A stretch of DNA of 47,924 nt from Nemertoderma westbladi (lineage: Eukaryota > Xenacoelomorpha > Nemertodermatida > Nemertodermatidae), in assembly GCA_032718475.1 (NCBI GenBank), contig JAUCBJ010008756.1:1-47924 (forward strand). The letters run 5' to 3'. The notes beneath the pieces were generated by a model. It was not told the DNA's origin and did no database searches. It saw only the letters and a list, made by a program, of their open reading frames with translations. Position numbers and translations under genes: made by a program. Positions 20,772 to 30,071 of the stretch are shown piece after piece (position 1 is the first letter of the stretch; each line of letters opens with the position of its first letter).

Positions 20772-21611
20772 CTACTACTAGGATCGGCATGCTGCATTGC
20801 AGCTGCATTTTTAAGAATGCTGTGCCGGCTTATCGACAAAATTGTACCGCCACAACTCCCTATCACCCATGACATTTGCTAGATCATCCACATCTTCAAG
20901 GCCAGTGTCCTTTAAGATGCGTCTCAAGAAAGTCATGGGCTGTCCACCATGCTTATTCACTCCATGAGGCTGCCAAAGTACAAGATTATGCACTGGCTGG
21001 TCCTCACGGCGAAAGCAATGTCCTCCAAAGTGGAGGCAATTTTGTTTTAGTGTCAAGCTTGGGGGAACCGCAATGTCCTCCAAAGCGGAGGCAATTTTGT
21101 TTTAGTGTCAAGCTTGGGGGAACCAATGAGACACCTCCAATGTTATATAGTGTCTGGTTGGATATGTGTGCATTGTACTTGACACAATGAACCCGGCGTA
21201 GCAGTCTTGTGAATGTGCCATCCAGAGATTTGGTGTCCTCAGCAGTTAGAGCCCAGCATGGACTCCCATAGAGGAGTACTGGAACTACTGCTGCTCTAAA
21301 TAATCGGACCTTAAGTTTCCGATTAATTCTCAGTGACTTCCAAATCCTGGAAAGCCTATTCAAGGCTGCCCATGCCTTTCCCTTACGTATTCGAAGATCC
21401 TCACCTGACTTCTGGATCCATGATCCCAGGTAACAGAAGTCATCCACATGCTCAAGCATACCATCTTTTGAGCTTATGCTCATCCGATCAGAGACTTGCT
21501 GAGGACTTTCAAAGTTAACTGTCAAAATTTTGGTCTTTCTGGAGTTAATAAAAAGACCAACACTAGAAGCAGCATGTTCTAATGAGCTGAGGAGCCGTTG
21601 GGCTCCCTCTA
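20772..21611 (-). mobile_element. 5'-truncated LINE-A copy inside the copia array, 2
   Basis: Almost identical to 19215-20054, with the same truncation point and internal 55-bp duplication. Differs at single bases, for example AGTTAATAAAAAG in place of AGTTAAAAAAAAG. Confidence 0.8.
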
Positions 21612-21765
21612 TGGGCTGTATGGAACCTGTGTGGCTAGGGTGATTAAGAATTTGCTACCAGTATCAGGGTATAACTAGGCCACTCTGCTACTGCATATAT
21701 ACTGGACTGGACATACCGGATTGATACCAGCAGATGACTAATGCTGTAATGTCTGTTATGCAGTT

Positions 21766-22571
21766 ATGGCTGAATCACAATATAAGGTTAGTCTACGATC
21801 TGCAAAATTTAATGGTGATGGTTGGTATTTGTGGAGGCAAAAAATGAAATATGCCTCGAGTAGCTGAGATCTGTGGCAGATAACTACAGGGTCAGATACA
21901 GCTCCAGAAGGAAATGCAGAAACTTGAGAGGAGATCACCAAGAAACGAAGAGAGAAATAGAGGAGAGAGAGAGGCGAAATTCAAGAAACGAAATCTAAAG
22001 GCAAAGTCAGAAATTTGATTGCATCTTGGAGATAGCCAGTTGAGTAATATTAGAAACTGTACATCTGCAAAAGAAGCATGGGATATCTTAGTGAATTTAA
22101 ATGAATGGAAAATTTTCCAAAACATTGTTTACCTGAACCGACGCTATCAAACTACTAAATCATGAAGAAATCGATCATCGAGAAAACATGATGTCTTATA
22201 TTAACCAACACCGAGAGATAACTGATCAGTTGGCCAGAAATCAGAAGGGAAATAGAGTCCTAGATATAGAATCTAATAAAGTGACAGTTTGTTGAGATGT
22301 GACATTCCATGAGAAAAGTTTTCATGGTCAGAAATGTATTGAGGATGTTATTAATGACACTGAGCTCAATATTGAGCAAGATATTGATGATGAAAGACAT
22401 ATTATAAAACCACAACCCCTTGGAGAGATGTCCCAACTTCAGGTAGTAACACCTCAAATTCGGACTTCACAGAGAAAATGTATTATTCCAAGTAAACTCA
22501 GAGATTATGTTATTGATGAAGACTTGGAGACTGCAGTTGCCTATTCGAGCCAACAAGCCCTTTTTACTATT
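21766..22571 (+). pseudogene. Copia gag remnant, copy 3, with post-integrase linker
   Basis: Gag block as in copy 2, then DVTFHEKSFHGQKC, an acidic linker, SQLQVVTPQIRTSQRKCIIP, SKLRDYVIDEDLETAVA and SSQQALFTI up to 22571. The R[RT]SQR...PS[KR]LRDYVI pattern is the usual join between integrase and RT in copia polyproteins. Reading resumes in the same frame at 26541 once the inserted DNA is removed. Confidence 0.75.
22559..22571 (+). repeat. Target-site duplication of hairpin element, left
   Basis: CCTTTTTACTATT, repeated at 26528-26540. Confidence 0.85.
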
Positions 22572-22699
22572 AAAATTATCGTAAGGTAAAACTTGGGGTC
22601 TATCTTCCCAGTATAGTAAATATGAATGGAGAAGATATTCTTCATTCATATTTACTATACCGGGAAGATAGACCCCAAGTTTCACCTTACGATAATTTT
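22572..22699. repeat. 57-bp-arm inverted repeat
   Basis: Left arm AAAATTATCGTAAGGTAAAA... pairs with right arm ...TTTCACCTTACGATAATTTT with two mismatches. Confidence 0.9.
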
Positions 22700-22706
22700 G
22701 ATATAA

Positions 22707-22719
22707 TGAACTCTTCCCT
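22707..22719 (+). repeat. Target-site duplication of full-length LINE, left
   Basis: TGAACTCTTCCCT, repeated at 26491-26503. Confidence 0.9.
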
Positions 22720-25700
22720 ACTACTACTACTACTACTAGGATCGGCATGCTGCGTTGCAGCTGCATTTTTAAGAATGCTGTGCCGGCTTGTCAACAAAAT
22801 TGCACCGCCACAACTCCCTATCACCCATGACATTTGCTAGATCATCCGCATCTTTAAGGCCAGTGTCCTTTAAGATGCGTCTCAAGAAAGTCATGGGCTG
22901 TCCACCATGCTTATTCACTCCATGAGGCTGCCAAAGTACAAGATTATGCACTGGCTGGTCCTCACGGCGAAAGCAATGTCCTGCAAAGCGGAGGCGATTT
23001 TGTTCTAGTGTCAAGCTTGGGGGAACCAATGAGACACCTCCAATGTTATATAGTGTCTGGTTGGAGATGTGTGCATTGTACTTGACACAATAAACCCGGC
23101 GTAGCATTCTTGTGAATGTGCCATCCAGAGATTTGGTGTCCTCAGCAGTTAGAGCCCAGCATGGACTCCCATAGAGGAGTACTGGAACTACTGCTGCTCT
23201 AAATAATCGGACCTTAAGTTTCCGATTAATTCTCGGTGACTTCCAAATCCTGGAAAGCCTATTCAAGGCTGCCCATGCCTTTCCCTTACGTATTCGAAGG
23301 TCCTCACCTGACTTCCGGATCCATGATCCCAGGTAACAGAAGTCGTCCACATGCTCAAGCATACCATCCTTTGAGCTTATGCTCATCCGATCAGAGACTT
23401 GCTGAGGACTTTCAAAGTTAACTGTTAGAATTTTGGTCTTTCTGGAGTTAATAAAAAGACCAACACTAGAAGCAGCATGTTCTAATGAGCTGAGGAGCCG
23501 TTGGGCTCCCTCTAATGATTCTGAGAGTACTCCTAAGTCATCAGCAAAGTCTAGATCAGTTAGGTACTTGGCAGGATTTCCTCGACTTCTGGAGCCAGTA
23601 GGTGGAGTTATCATCACCCCATCATCATTATGATGATCTAAGGACATGCGTAGAACATAGTCAACCACAATAATGAACAAGAATGGTGCAAGTGTGTCTC
23701 CTTGGAGGACGCCCCATAACACTTCAAATGGTTCTGTGTCACCGTCAACAGTAGACACAAATGTTGTCGAACCATCGTATACTGATCTGATTGCTGCAAT
23801 AATTTCATCAGGAATCCCATATAATGAAAGTATGCTGAACATACGTGATCGAGAGACTGAATCAAAGGCCTTGAAGAAGTCAACAAAGATAACAGCCAGA
23901 TGCCTGTCTTTCTTTTTTGATAATTCTTCAATTATCCTTCTAAGTGCCAAAATGGGCTCCATGGTCCCACGACCTTTACGGAACCCATTCTGATTTCCAC
24001 GGAGCAGTCTCTCAATGGGATCCCTGATGCGATTTAATAGAATCCTATTGTATAGCTTTGCAGCAATCGAGATCAATGAGATTCCCCGAAAAGAACCATA
24101 GAGTGTTAGGTTGCCCTTCTTGGGAACTGGCACCAACTTATTTGTTTTCATTTCTTGTGGGACTCTTGTTGTACGGTACATGTCTACTATGATGGGATAG
24201 ATGAGCTTTAAACACTCAGGTATTTTAAAGACCTCAGGGGGAACACCATCTACTCCACTGGCACGATTGGTCTTAATGCTCTTTGCAGCAGCCTTCACTT
24301 CTGCAAAGGAGATATCGCCAATGGGAATATCTGGGAGTACAGACTCAGACACCTTTACTTCTATAAAGTTATCAGGCAATACCCTGTCATTATTGAGGAG
24401 CTTTTCAAAGTGGGCTTTCCAACCATTGAGGCGATCGGCTGGTGATTCAGCCTTAACCTTGGTGGTTGGTTGGCTTTTCCGCCCAGTAAGCAGATTGATC
24501 GATTTCCATGCCTGGGATGATTGCCTGCTGTCGTCAGCATCATTGATGGCATCAACCTGTTGGTTTATTAGCTCCTGTAGATTAACAGAGTACTGCCTGT
24601 TGAGGGACCTAGATGCAGCCTTAACTGCATTCTTGGCCGCTGTAGTCTGTTTGAGTCGGGACTCTTTCTGCGCCTTATGAAGGTCATTTCGGCACTTTTG
24701 AATTTTGTTGTCAGTCCAGGGGGCCCTTTTCCTGTTTCGAGGGTATACAGGAACTGTTTCTGCAGCTGCTAACTTAACTGCTTCTGTAAAGGCAGTATAG
24801 CCCTCACAGTGATCTGCCGCCTCAGAGGCAAGAGCCTCATACCTGTTGCTCAGCTGTAGTGTGAAGCTGGATCTCACACTTGGCTGTTGCAACAGAGAGG
24901 ACCAGTCATGCCGCGGCAAGGCAGATTTCGTTGTTCTGCTAGCACGCAGACTAAGTCTTACCTTGGCCACAATAAGGCGGTGATCACTGGAGAAGGGTCG
25001 AAGTGTAAATGCATTACAGTCTTGTATAGAGCTCCTGTATTTCCTACCAAACAGAATATGGTCTATCTGGGACTTGTGACCACTGGGTCCACTATGAGTC
25101 CATAGCTTTCCAGTTCGCTTCTTGAACTGGGTTCCAGCCGAAAACAATCCATTTCCAGAGATAAAATCCTGAAGATGGACAGAATTTCGGTTAACACTAT
25201 TGCTATAGACCCAGGGCGATGTAGGTGATTGATGCAGACTTGCATTAAAGTCTCCCAGGAATGTTAAGAATGCATGCTGATCCACTCCATCAGTAGCTGC
25301 TTGTAGATCGTGGTAGAAATTTTCCACCTCCTCTACAGGGGCAACACTAGTTGGAGAGTAGCACACAATCAGAACCACCTTAGGAAACTTCTTAGCCAGT
25401 CTTCCAGAACATGAGAAGTGGCAACGGATGATGCGGTTAGAGATTTGGTCTATTTTGTCCAATGCTGCATGTGCAGTTGGATTCATCAATAGACCAATTC
25501 CACCATTGCCACTACCATCTGCTGACGCGAGGGCGAGTCGCCAACCGCCCCCCATGTCCTTAATCAGAACCTCATCAGTCTGTCCAGTCTGCATTCGGTG
25601 CTCTTGAACACCCACTGCGCTAAGAGAGAGCTTATCTGCCAAGGCAGTCAGCTCACCTTGTCGCATTGGGGACCCGAGTGTTAGTGTGTTTACTGAGGCT

Positions 25701-26490
25701 AGTCTAGTGACTTGCCTCAGATTCACCAATGGCTTTGTTGGTCGGGGTGGAACATGAGAGTAGCCTCCAACTCCAGAATCCCTCTCCCCATCACAATCTG
25801 GCCTCCCTGGTGACCCAGGGTTTGGGCCAGAAAGGTCATCAGGAAAGGGACTCAAAGAATTGTTGACTGCTCTCTCTCCAGTAGGGGGTGAGACAGGCAG
25901 CCGGTCAGGAGTTAACTGACGCCTGTGAGGCCGATTGTGTCCGGTAATTCCACTGGCCTCTAGTGGCCGGACCTCCGCATTGCTAATGTAATCCATAGTG
26001 GGGGTTGGGGGGTGCTTTTTTGCCGAGTCAGCTCTCGGGGCAAATACCACACCCTGGTTTGCCATTCCACAGGGTGGGTGTCGCAATGGAGTCAGATATG
26101 AGGCCCATCACCCATATCTACTCTGGCGCACATGACCCACCATTGGCTGTTGCAGCTCATCTGCTGGGTCATGCCCTGTACCCTTGCTGCCAGGCGCAGG
26201 TCGCAGTGAAGTGCTCTCAGAGTGGACATGAGAACACTCTACTCCTGACCAGCCATTGGTAGATCACCATCTGCCTGGTCAGGCCATATACCCCTGCAGC
26301 CAAGTATATGGGTCCTTAATCCAGGACCAAGGGCGTCCTTATCCCAGAACGAAGGGGGTCCTAGTTACAGGACCAGATTTGCCCTAGTAAAAGGGGTCTA
26401 TGCAGCTACAGGTGGCACCTCCTTTATGCTGCATGGAGGTGGCAAGTTTTCTTGATCAATGACCTAGAATACCTGACCTGACCTAAAACC
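22720..26490 (-). mobile_element. Full-length LINE-A (APE-type non-LTR retrotransposon)
   Basis: 3.77 kb exactly between 13-bp target duplications. The 3' end on the minus strand is a (TAG)n run (complement at 22720-22739), preceded by a short 3' UTR. The 5' UTR of about 400 bp runs from 26490 to the single long frame. Single-frame layout, APE endonuclease, FADD-type RT and microsatellite tail point to the RTE/L2-like group; clade not decided. At least eight other fragments of this family lie in the window (1256, 10628, 18186/28613, 19215, 20772, 32830, 35006). Confidence 0.85.
22769..26086 (-). CDS. LINE-A polyprotein: APE endonuclease and reverse transcriptase
   Basis: Uninterrupted frame of 1105 codons. 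Residues 1-125 are Pro/Arg-rich. The APE endonuclease spans about 130-375: N133 in SVNTLTLG, E162 in VQEHR, CYSPTS near 243, GDFN at 278-281, IDHIL at 341 and SSDHR at 367-370. RT spans about 600-880: LVPVPKKGN, FRGISL, FVDFFKAFD with D736, GVLQGDTLAPFLF at 792, FADD at 847-850. The C-terminus has LRFAGHCFRRED and LVLWQPHG. All catalytic residues of both enzymes are present. It would nick target DNA and reverse transcribe its own RNA there. The start at 26086 is the longest option; Met 8 or 31 are alternatives. Confidence 0.85.
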   Translation of the reverse strand: MRHPPCGMANQGVVFAPRADSAKKHPPTPTMDYISNAEVRPLEASGITGHNRPHRRQLTPDRLPVSPPTGERAVNNSLSPFPDDLSGPNPGSPGRPDCDGERDSGVGGYSHVPPRPTKPLVNLRQVTRLASVNTLTLGSPMRQGELTALADKLSLSAVGVQEHRMQTGQTDEVLIKDMGGGWRLALASADGSGNGGIGLLMNPTAHAALDKIDQISNRIIRCHFSCSGRLAKKFPKVVLIVCYSPTSVAPVEEVENFYHDLQAATDGVDQHAFLTFLGDFNASLHQSPTSPWVYSNSVNRNSVHLQDFISGNGLFSAGTQFKKRTGKLWTHSGPSGHKSQIDHILFGRKYRSSIQDCNAFTLRPFSSDHRLIVAKVRLSLRASRTTKSALPRHDWSSLLQQPSVRSSFTLQLSNRYEALASEAADHCEGYTAFTEAVKLAAAETVPVYPRNRKRAPWTDNKIQKCRNDLHKAQKESRLKQTTAAKNAVKAASRSLNRQYSVNLQELINQQVDAINDADDSRQSSQAWKSINLLTGRKSQPTTKVKAESPADRLNGWKAHFEKLLNNDRVLPDNFIEVKVSESVLPDIPIGDISFAEVKAAAKSIKTNRASGVDGVPPEVFKIPECLKLIYPIIVDMYRTTRVPQEMKTNKLVPVPKKGNLTLYGSFRGISLISIAAKLYNRILLNRIRDPIERLLRGNQNGFRKGRGTMEPILALRRIIEELSKKKDRHLAVIFVDFFKAFDSVSRSRMFSILSLYGIPDEIIAAIRSVYDGSTTFVSTVDGDTEPFEVLWGVLQGDTLAPFLFIIVVDYVLRMSLDHHNDDGVMITPPTGSRSRGNPAKYLTDLDFADDLGVLSESLEGAQRLLSSLEHAASSVGLFINSRKTKILTVNFESPQQVSDRMSISSKDGMLEHVDDFCYLGSWIRKSGEDLRIRKGKAWAALNRLSRIWKSPRINRKLKVRLFRAAVVPVLLYGSPCWALTAEDTKSLDGTFTRMLRRVYCVKYNAHISNQTLYNIGGVSLVPPSLTLEQNRLRFAGHCFRREDQPVHNLVLWQPHGVNKHGGQPMTFLRRILKDTGLKDADDLANVMGDRELWRCNFVDKPAQHS

Positions 26491-26503
26491 TGAACTCTTC
26501 CCT
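26491..26503 (+). repeat. Target-site duplication of full-length LINE, right
   Basis: TGAACTCTTCCCT, identical to 22707-22719. Confidence 0.9.
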
Positions 26504-26527
26504 GAAAGCGGTTTGTCGAGAACTTAA

Positions 26528-26540
26528 CCTTTTTACTATT
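26528..26540 (+). repeat. Target-site duplication of hairpin element, right
   Basis: CCTTTTTACTATT, identical to 22559-22571. Confidence 0.85.
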
Positions 26541-28060
26541 GGTGGGGAGCCATTAACTTTCAGAGAAGCTATGATGTCTCCTGAAAGTGAACATTGGATA
26601 GAAGCAATAGAAAATTAATACAACATTGATCATTCTGATGACCATGATATTGTTGGAAGTAAATGGGTGTTCAAAATAAAAAGAGATGAAAATGGTGATA
26701 TAGCTCGATATAAAGCTCGCTTAGTTTCTCAAGGGTATACAGTATACACAACAACCTGGTATTGATTTTGATGAAACATATGCGCCTGTGGTGACATATA
26801 CATCTATAAGGACTGTACTTGCTATTGCTAATGATTTAGAATTAGAGTTCATCCAAATGGATGTGGAGACAGCCTTCCTGAATGGAAGCTTATCAGAAGA
26901 TGTTTATATAACTCAACCTGAAGGATTTTAATATGGGACCATCTCTGTTTTTAAACTAAAGAAAGATTTATATGGCTTAAAACAAGCATCATGTTGCTCA
27001 ATTGATACATATCTAAAGGATTCTAAATACATTCAATATGAAGCAGATCCATGTATTTAAGTGAAAGTTTTTGAAGGGATTATCATTATCTTGAGTTTGT
27101 ATGTTGATGGCATAATATTCGCTTGTAACAATTTAGATGTATTAAAGAAGGAGAAGGACAATTTATCAGCTAGGTTTCATATGAAGGATTTAGGTGAAGT
27201 CAGGTTTATTCTAGGAATCAAAGTTGACCGAAAGCGTGATGCACACGCACAGTAGGTATAATGAAACTAACACAAAGCGCATTTCTTCGAAATTTGTTGA
27301 GGAAGTTTGGTATGATTGACTGTAATCATGTGTCTACACCACAGGAACCCGGACTGAAACTTTTGAAGTTTGAGGGCGGAGCATTAATCAAAGGCAGTAT
27401 CAAGCTGCAGTGGGAGCTCTCACATATGCAGTATGTGAGACGAGACCAGATCTCAGTGCTACCTTATCATCAGTGAACCAGTTCTGCTCTAATCCTGGTA
27501 AAGAACATTGGAAGGCATTAAGACAAATATATGAAGATAAATACGTAGGACCCAGGATATTGGGATTGTCTACACCAGAGGTGATCAATCGAAGATCATT
27601 CTCTCAGGATATATATAGATGCAGATTGGGGTGGAACCAATGATCGAAAGTCGCACAGTGGGTACATGTTTTCTATTGGAAAGAATATGATTTCGTGGTC
27701 GACCAAGAGGCAGACTACTACTGCATTATCCACAACTGAAGCGGAAAATATTGGTGTAAGCTATGCAGCAGATGAGGCAATCTGGCTTAGAAGTCTATTG
27801 GGGGGTCTAATAAAAAATAACAAACAATTATCTACGAAGATAACCTAGAATGTATTGCTATGTCACGAAATCCACAATTCCATGGTCATTCCAAACTCAT
27901 AGATATCAAGACCCATTTCATTTGTGACTCCGTTCATGTTCAAGCTGGACTCATTGGGACTTGTTTATTGTAATACAAAGTTTATGATGGCTGATATATT
28001 GACAAAGCCCTTAACCAAGACTATCTTTGAGTACCTCAGAAATGCTGGAAACATATACTG
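26541..28060 (+). pseudogene. Copia reverse transcriptase and RNase H remnant
   Basis: Starts GGEPLTFREAMMSPESEHW, then VGSKWVFKIKRDENGDIARY, KARLVSQGYT, FDETYAPVVTYTSIRTVLAI, FIQMDVETAFLNGSL, KKDLYGLKQAS, LSLYVDGIIFACNN, FHMKDLGEVRFILGIK, then RNase H-like SWSTKRQTTTALSTTEAE and EAIWLRSLLGG, ending near the tRNA-like downstream region. Stops near 26613, 26929 and 27058 and several shifts inactivate it. The RT active box YVDD is YVDG here, so a catalytic Asp is lost as well. Confidence 0.8.
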
Positions 28061-28139
28061 AATTAATTAAAAGTTAAACACTATTCCAGCTATAACAAAC
28101 AATTATTGTAAACAAACTATTAAACTCAACTCATGGTAT

Positions 28140-28607
28140 TGTTGGCGAGTGGGAGTGATGGAGTAAAATATACTGTATGTACCGTACCAGTACCTGACCT
28201 ATGATCTTAGTTCTTGTTTTGTCCGTGTTGAGTGAATTAGTAGATTTAGATAGTAGTGTAACTGCTACTGGGTAGTTTTTTAACCTCATAAACTCTCATA
28301 TATTTACACAGATAATAAAAACTTTATAAAATTGAGATAATATTAAACAATACCCACCACCAGCTGACGTTACTAGGCAACAAATGTAAGAGGGAATTTA
28401 AAATGAAAAGTGTACTTTGCCCACCCCAAACACAGAAACAGCCTATGGTGTATGGAGCATACTACTGTACTACCGCACCCTGCCAAGCTGCACCAACACC
28501 CCCGAGTCTCAGTCCGCGTTAGCCAACGCGCTGGATTGTAGTGCAGTAATTGTTACCGGTAGATAAAATATACTTTTGCAACCTTGCTGAACTCTATAAT
28601 TTTATCA
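28140..28607 (+). repeat. Copia 3' LTR, interrupted by a SINE-like insert
   Basis: TGTTGGCGAG to TTTATCA, matching the 5' LTR except for about 14 extra bases near the start and ~262 inserted bases (28275-28538). Confidence 0.8.
28275..28538 (-). mobile_element. SINE-like insertion in the 3' LTR
   Basis: Absent from the 5' LTR. On the minus strand it begins near CCAGCGCGTTGGCTAACGCG, a tRNA-like head, and ends in an A-run (TTTTTT at 28276 on the plus strand). A short TAG/GTAG repeat flanks it. No clear B box, so the class is tentative. Confidence 0.5.
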
Positions 28608-28612
28608 GATTG

Positions 28613-28835
28613 CGCAGCACAACTCCCTATCTCTAGCACCAAATTTCGCAAGATTATCCGTATCTTCAAGGACTATGCTAGAGTCCTTTATAAAGAGTGT
28701 TTCGAGAAAGTTAAAATGAATGTATCAAGAAAGTCATGTGCTACCTACCATAGTTATTCTCTCCATAAGATAACTGGGTTTGTACTCAAACTAAAAATGT
28801 CCTGCAATGGGTGGCAGCTTTGTTTTAAGGGGTAG
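28613..28835 (-). mobile_element. Old LINE-A fragment, right part
   Basis: Continues the piece at 18186-18250: CACAACTCCCTATC, ATCCGTATCTTCAAGGAC and AAGAAAGTCATGTGCT match LINE-A with about 25-30% visible change, consistent with the oldest layer of the nest. Confidence 0.65.
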
Positions 28836-29350
28836 TGATTTGGGTAGTGTTTTATGCGAGATTAGTTATTGGCAAATCCAGACTGTTCAACAGACTGTCC
28901 CCAAGAGTACATCAATCACTCAGATTAGATTAGTATAGTATAGTCTTCCCGGTACCATTTTCGGAATACAATTGCGTAATTTTGTGTTATCCTTGATCGA
29001 AACTAGTCGAGAACACAAAGATGGAATAAATCAGTCTGCAAAGAGGGTGGTTGGGGGGCGGGGGGTGTGTGTGCGTGTGTTAGTTAGTTAGCATGTGCTG
29101 CTGATGCTGAACATGTGTTGATAATCAATTATTGTGCATGCATATGATTATAGATTGTAAATGCAAAGCTTATGCATGCGCTCCCAAATCCAAACCTCAC
29201 TAAGTGAATATGCTTCGCAATATTTCAAATTATGACTAACAATTAGAGAAACCATAATAATGCGAATAAGGAGACCCTTGGAAATAGCTGCAAAGATTTA
29301 GGGAAAATCCCATATGTTATGTTGGACTATAACTTCATACATTATAAGTC
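28836..29350. other. Intron stretch without recognised genes
   Basis: Only a short GGGGGGCGGGGGGTGTGTGTG purine/GT tract near 29052 stands out. Confidence 0.35.
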
Positions 29351-29640
29351 TCACTTTAGTGTAGTGGTTAAATTAATTGCCTTGAATACACATCTCTCCG
29401 GTGGTCCAGGGTTCGATCCTAGGACCAGGTCATGGTAATTTTCCAAGTTACAAATGCTTCAAATGCACTTCTGGCTTGCATCATTAAATGAGTGCTAATT
29501 TCCTCTGGGGAGTGTAGTTCTGGGGGAAAGAAATCGTAAGAATTTGTGCGTAATCCCTGGCCTAACTGCCAAACAAAACTTTACTTGACTTTTTTATTTG
29601 TGTTATTGTTATTGTTTTTACATAATGTATAAATAAATGA
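29351..29640 (+). mobile_element. tRNA-derived SINE
   Basis: A box TAGTGTAGTGG at 29357-29367 and B box GGTTCGATCC at 29410-29419. The body includes ATTTCCTCTGGGGAGTGTAG and a tail ending TATAAATAAATGAATC. The CTCTGGGGAGT block is also in the minus-strand SINE at 41045-41210, so they share a core. Confidence 0.7.
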
Positions 29641-30071
29641 ATCTATCTATGAGAATATGATATTATTTGTTGCGATATGAAAAGTGTTATTTAAGATTTT
29701 CTCTCTTCGATCAAGCCAATTAATTAAATACACCTGTATTTGCCCAGTCATCACATCAGAATGCATAGGTGGTTCGAATTACAACATCCCGATCAGAATG
29801 CATTGATTGAAGTGCGCCGTGATGATTAGGTTCTATTCGGTTTTACTGCCTGACGTCTCATGTTAAAGCCGGAATATATGGTACTGAGCAGTAGTAGTAA
29901 GAGGAACATACATTAGTGGAGGAAGGAAATGACATATTCCTAAGAGACAATTGACCCAAATCGATTTATTTTCCTATTATCAGCAGCGAAACTGAACTCT
30001 TGTAAACAATGAAACAGGAAATTGATCTTTGATTGGAATTGTAAAGAACCGCCAATATAAATATAAAAGAT
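29641..30071. other. Intron stretch without recognised genes
   Basis: Nothing supported apart from AT-rich sequence before the 14-bp array. Confidence 0.3.

Larger units (their letters stand above)
18492..22328 (+). repeat. Tandem array: three copies of a copia gag block joined by two LINE pieces
   Basis: Blocks starting GGCTGTATGGAACCTGTGTGG lie at 18492, 20057 and 21614. The period is 1557 bp between copies 2 and 3, and 8 bp more between copies 1 and 2. Blocks 1 and 2 end at CATGGT and then switch to a LINE 3' fragment. Block 3 reads through CATGGT into the natural copia sequence. Copies 2 and 3 share substitutions that copy 1 lacks. Confidence 0.85.
22572..26527 (-). mobile_element. Hairpin element in copia, itself split by a LINE
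   Basis: What lies between the 13-bp duplications, minus the LINE, is about 172 bp: a 57-bp inverted pair (22572-22628 and 22643-22699, two mismatches, 14-base loop), then GATATAATGAACTCTTCCCT and GAAAGCGGTTTGTCGAGAAC TTAA. Removing it restores the copia frame exactly (LFTI then GGEPLTF). A 13-bp duplication fits LINE-machinery mobilisation; the inverted pair fits twin priming or a fold-back cDNA. Confidence 0.7.
18251..28607 (+). mobile_element. Ty1/copia LTR retrotransposon, nested and decayed
   Basis: Bounded by LTRs beginning TGTTGG and ending ATCA (18251-18440 and 28140-28607), with flanking 5-mers GTTTG and GATTG, a 5-bp target duplication with one change. After the 5' LTR comes a GGTTATGGGCCCAG primer-binding site. 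Gag remnants are followed by an internal deletion that removes the zinc knuckle, protease and most of integrase, then the post-integrase linker, RT and RNase H. The coding order gag to RNase H on the plus strand marks Ty1/copia. It has been hit by LINE pieces, a hairpin element, a full-length LINE and a SINE-like insert. Confidence 0.8.

Noticed and set aside
19254-21525. Separate genes of 90 and 173 codons on the minus strand
   Set aside because: They are 5'-truncated LINE-A ends broken by a 55-bp internal duplication.
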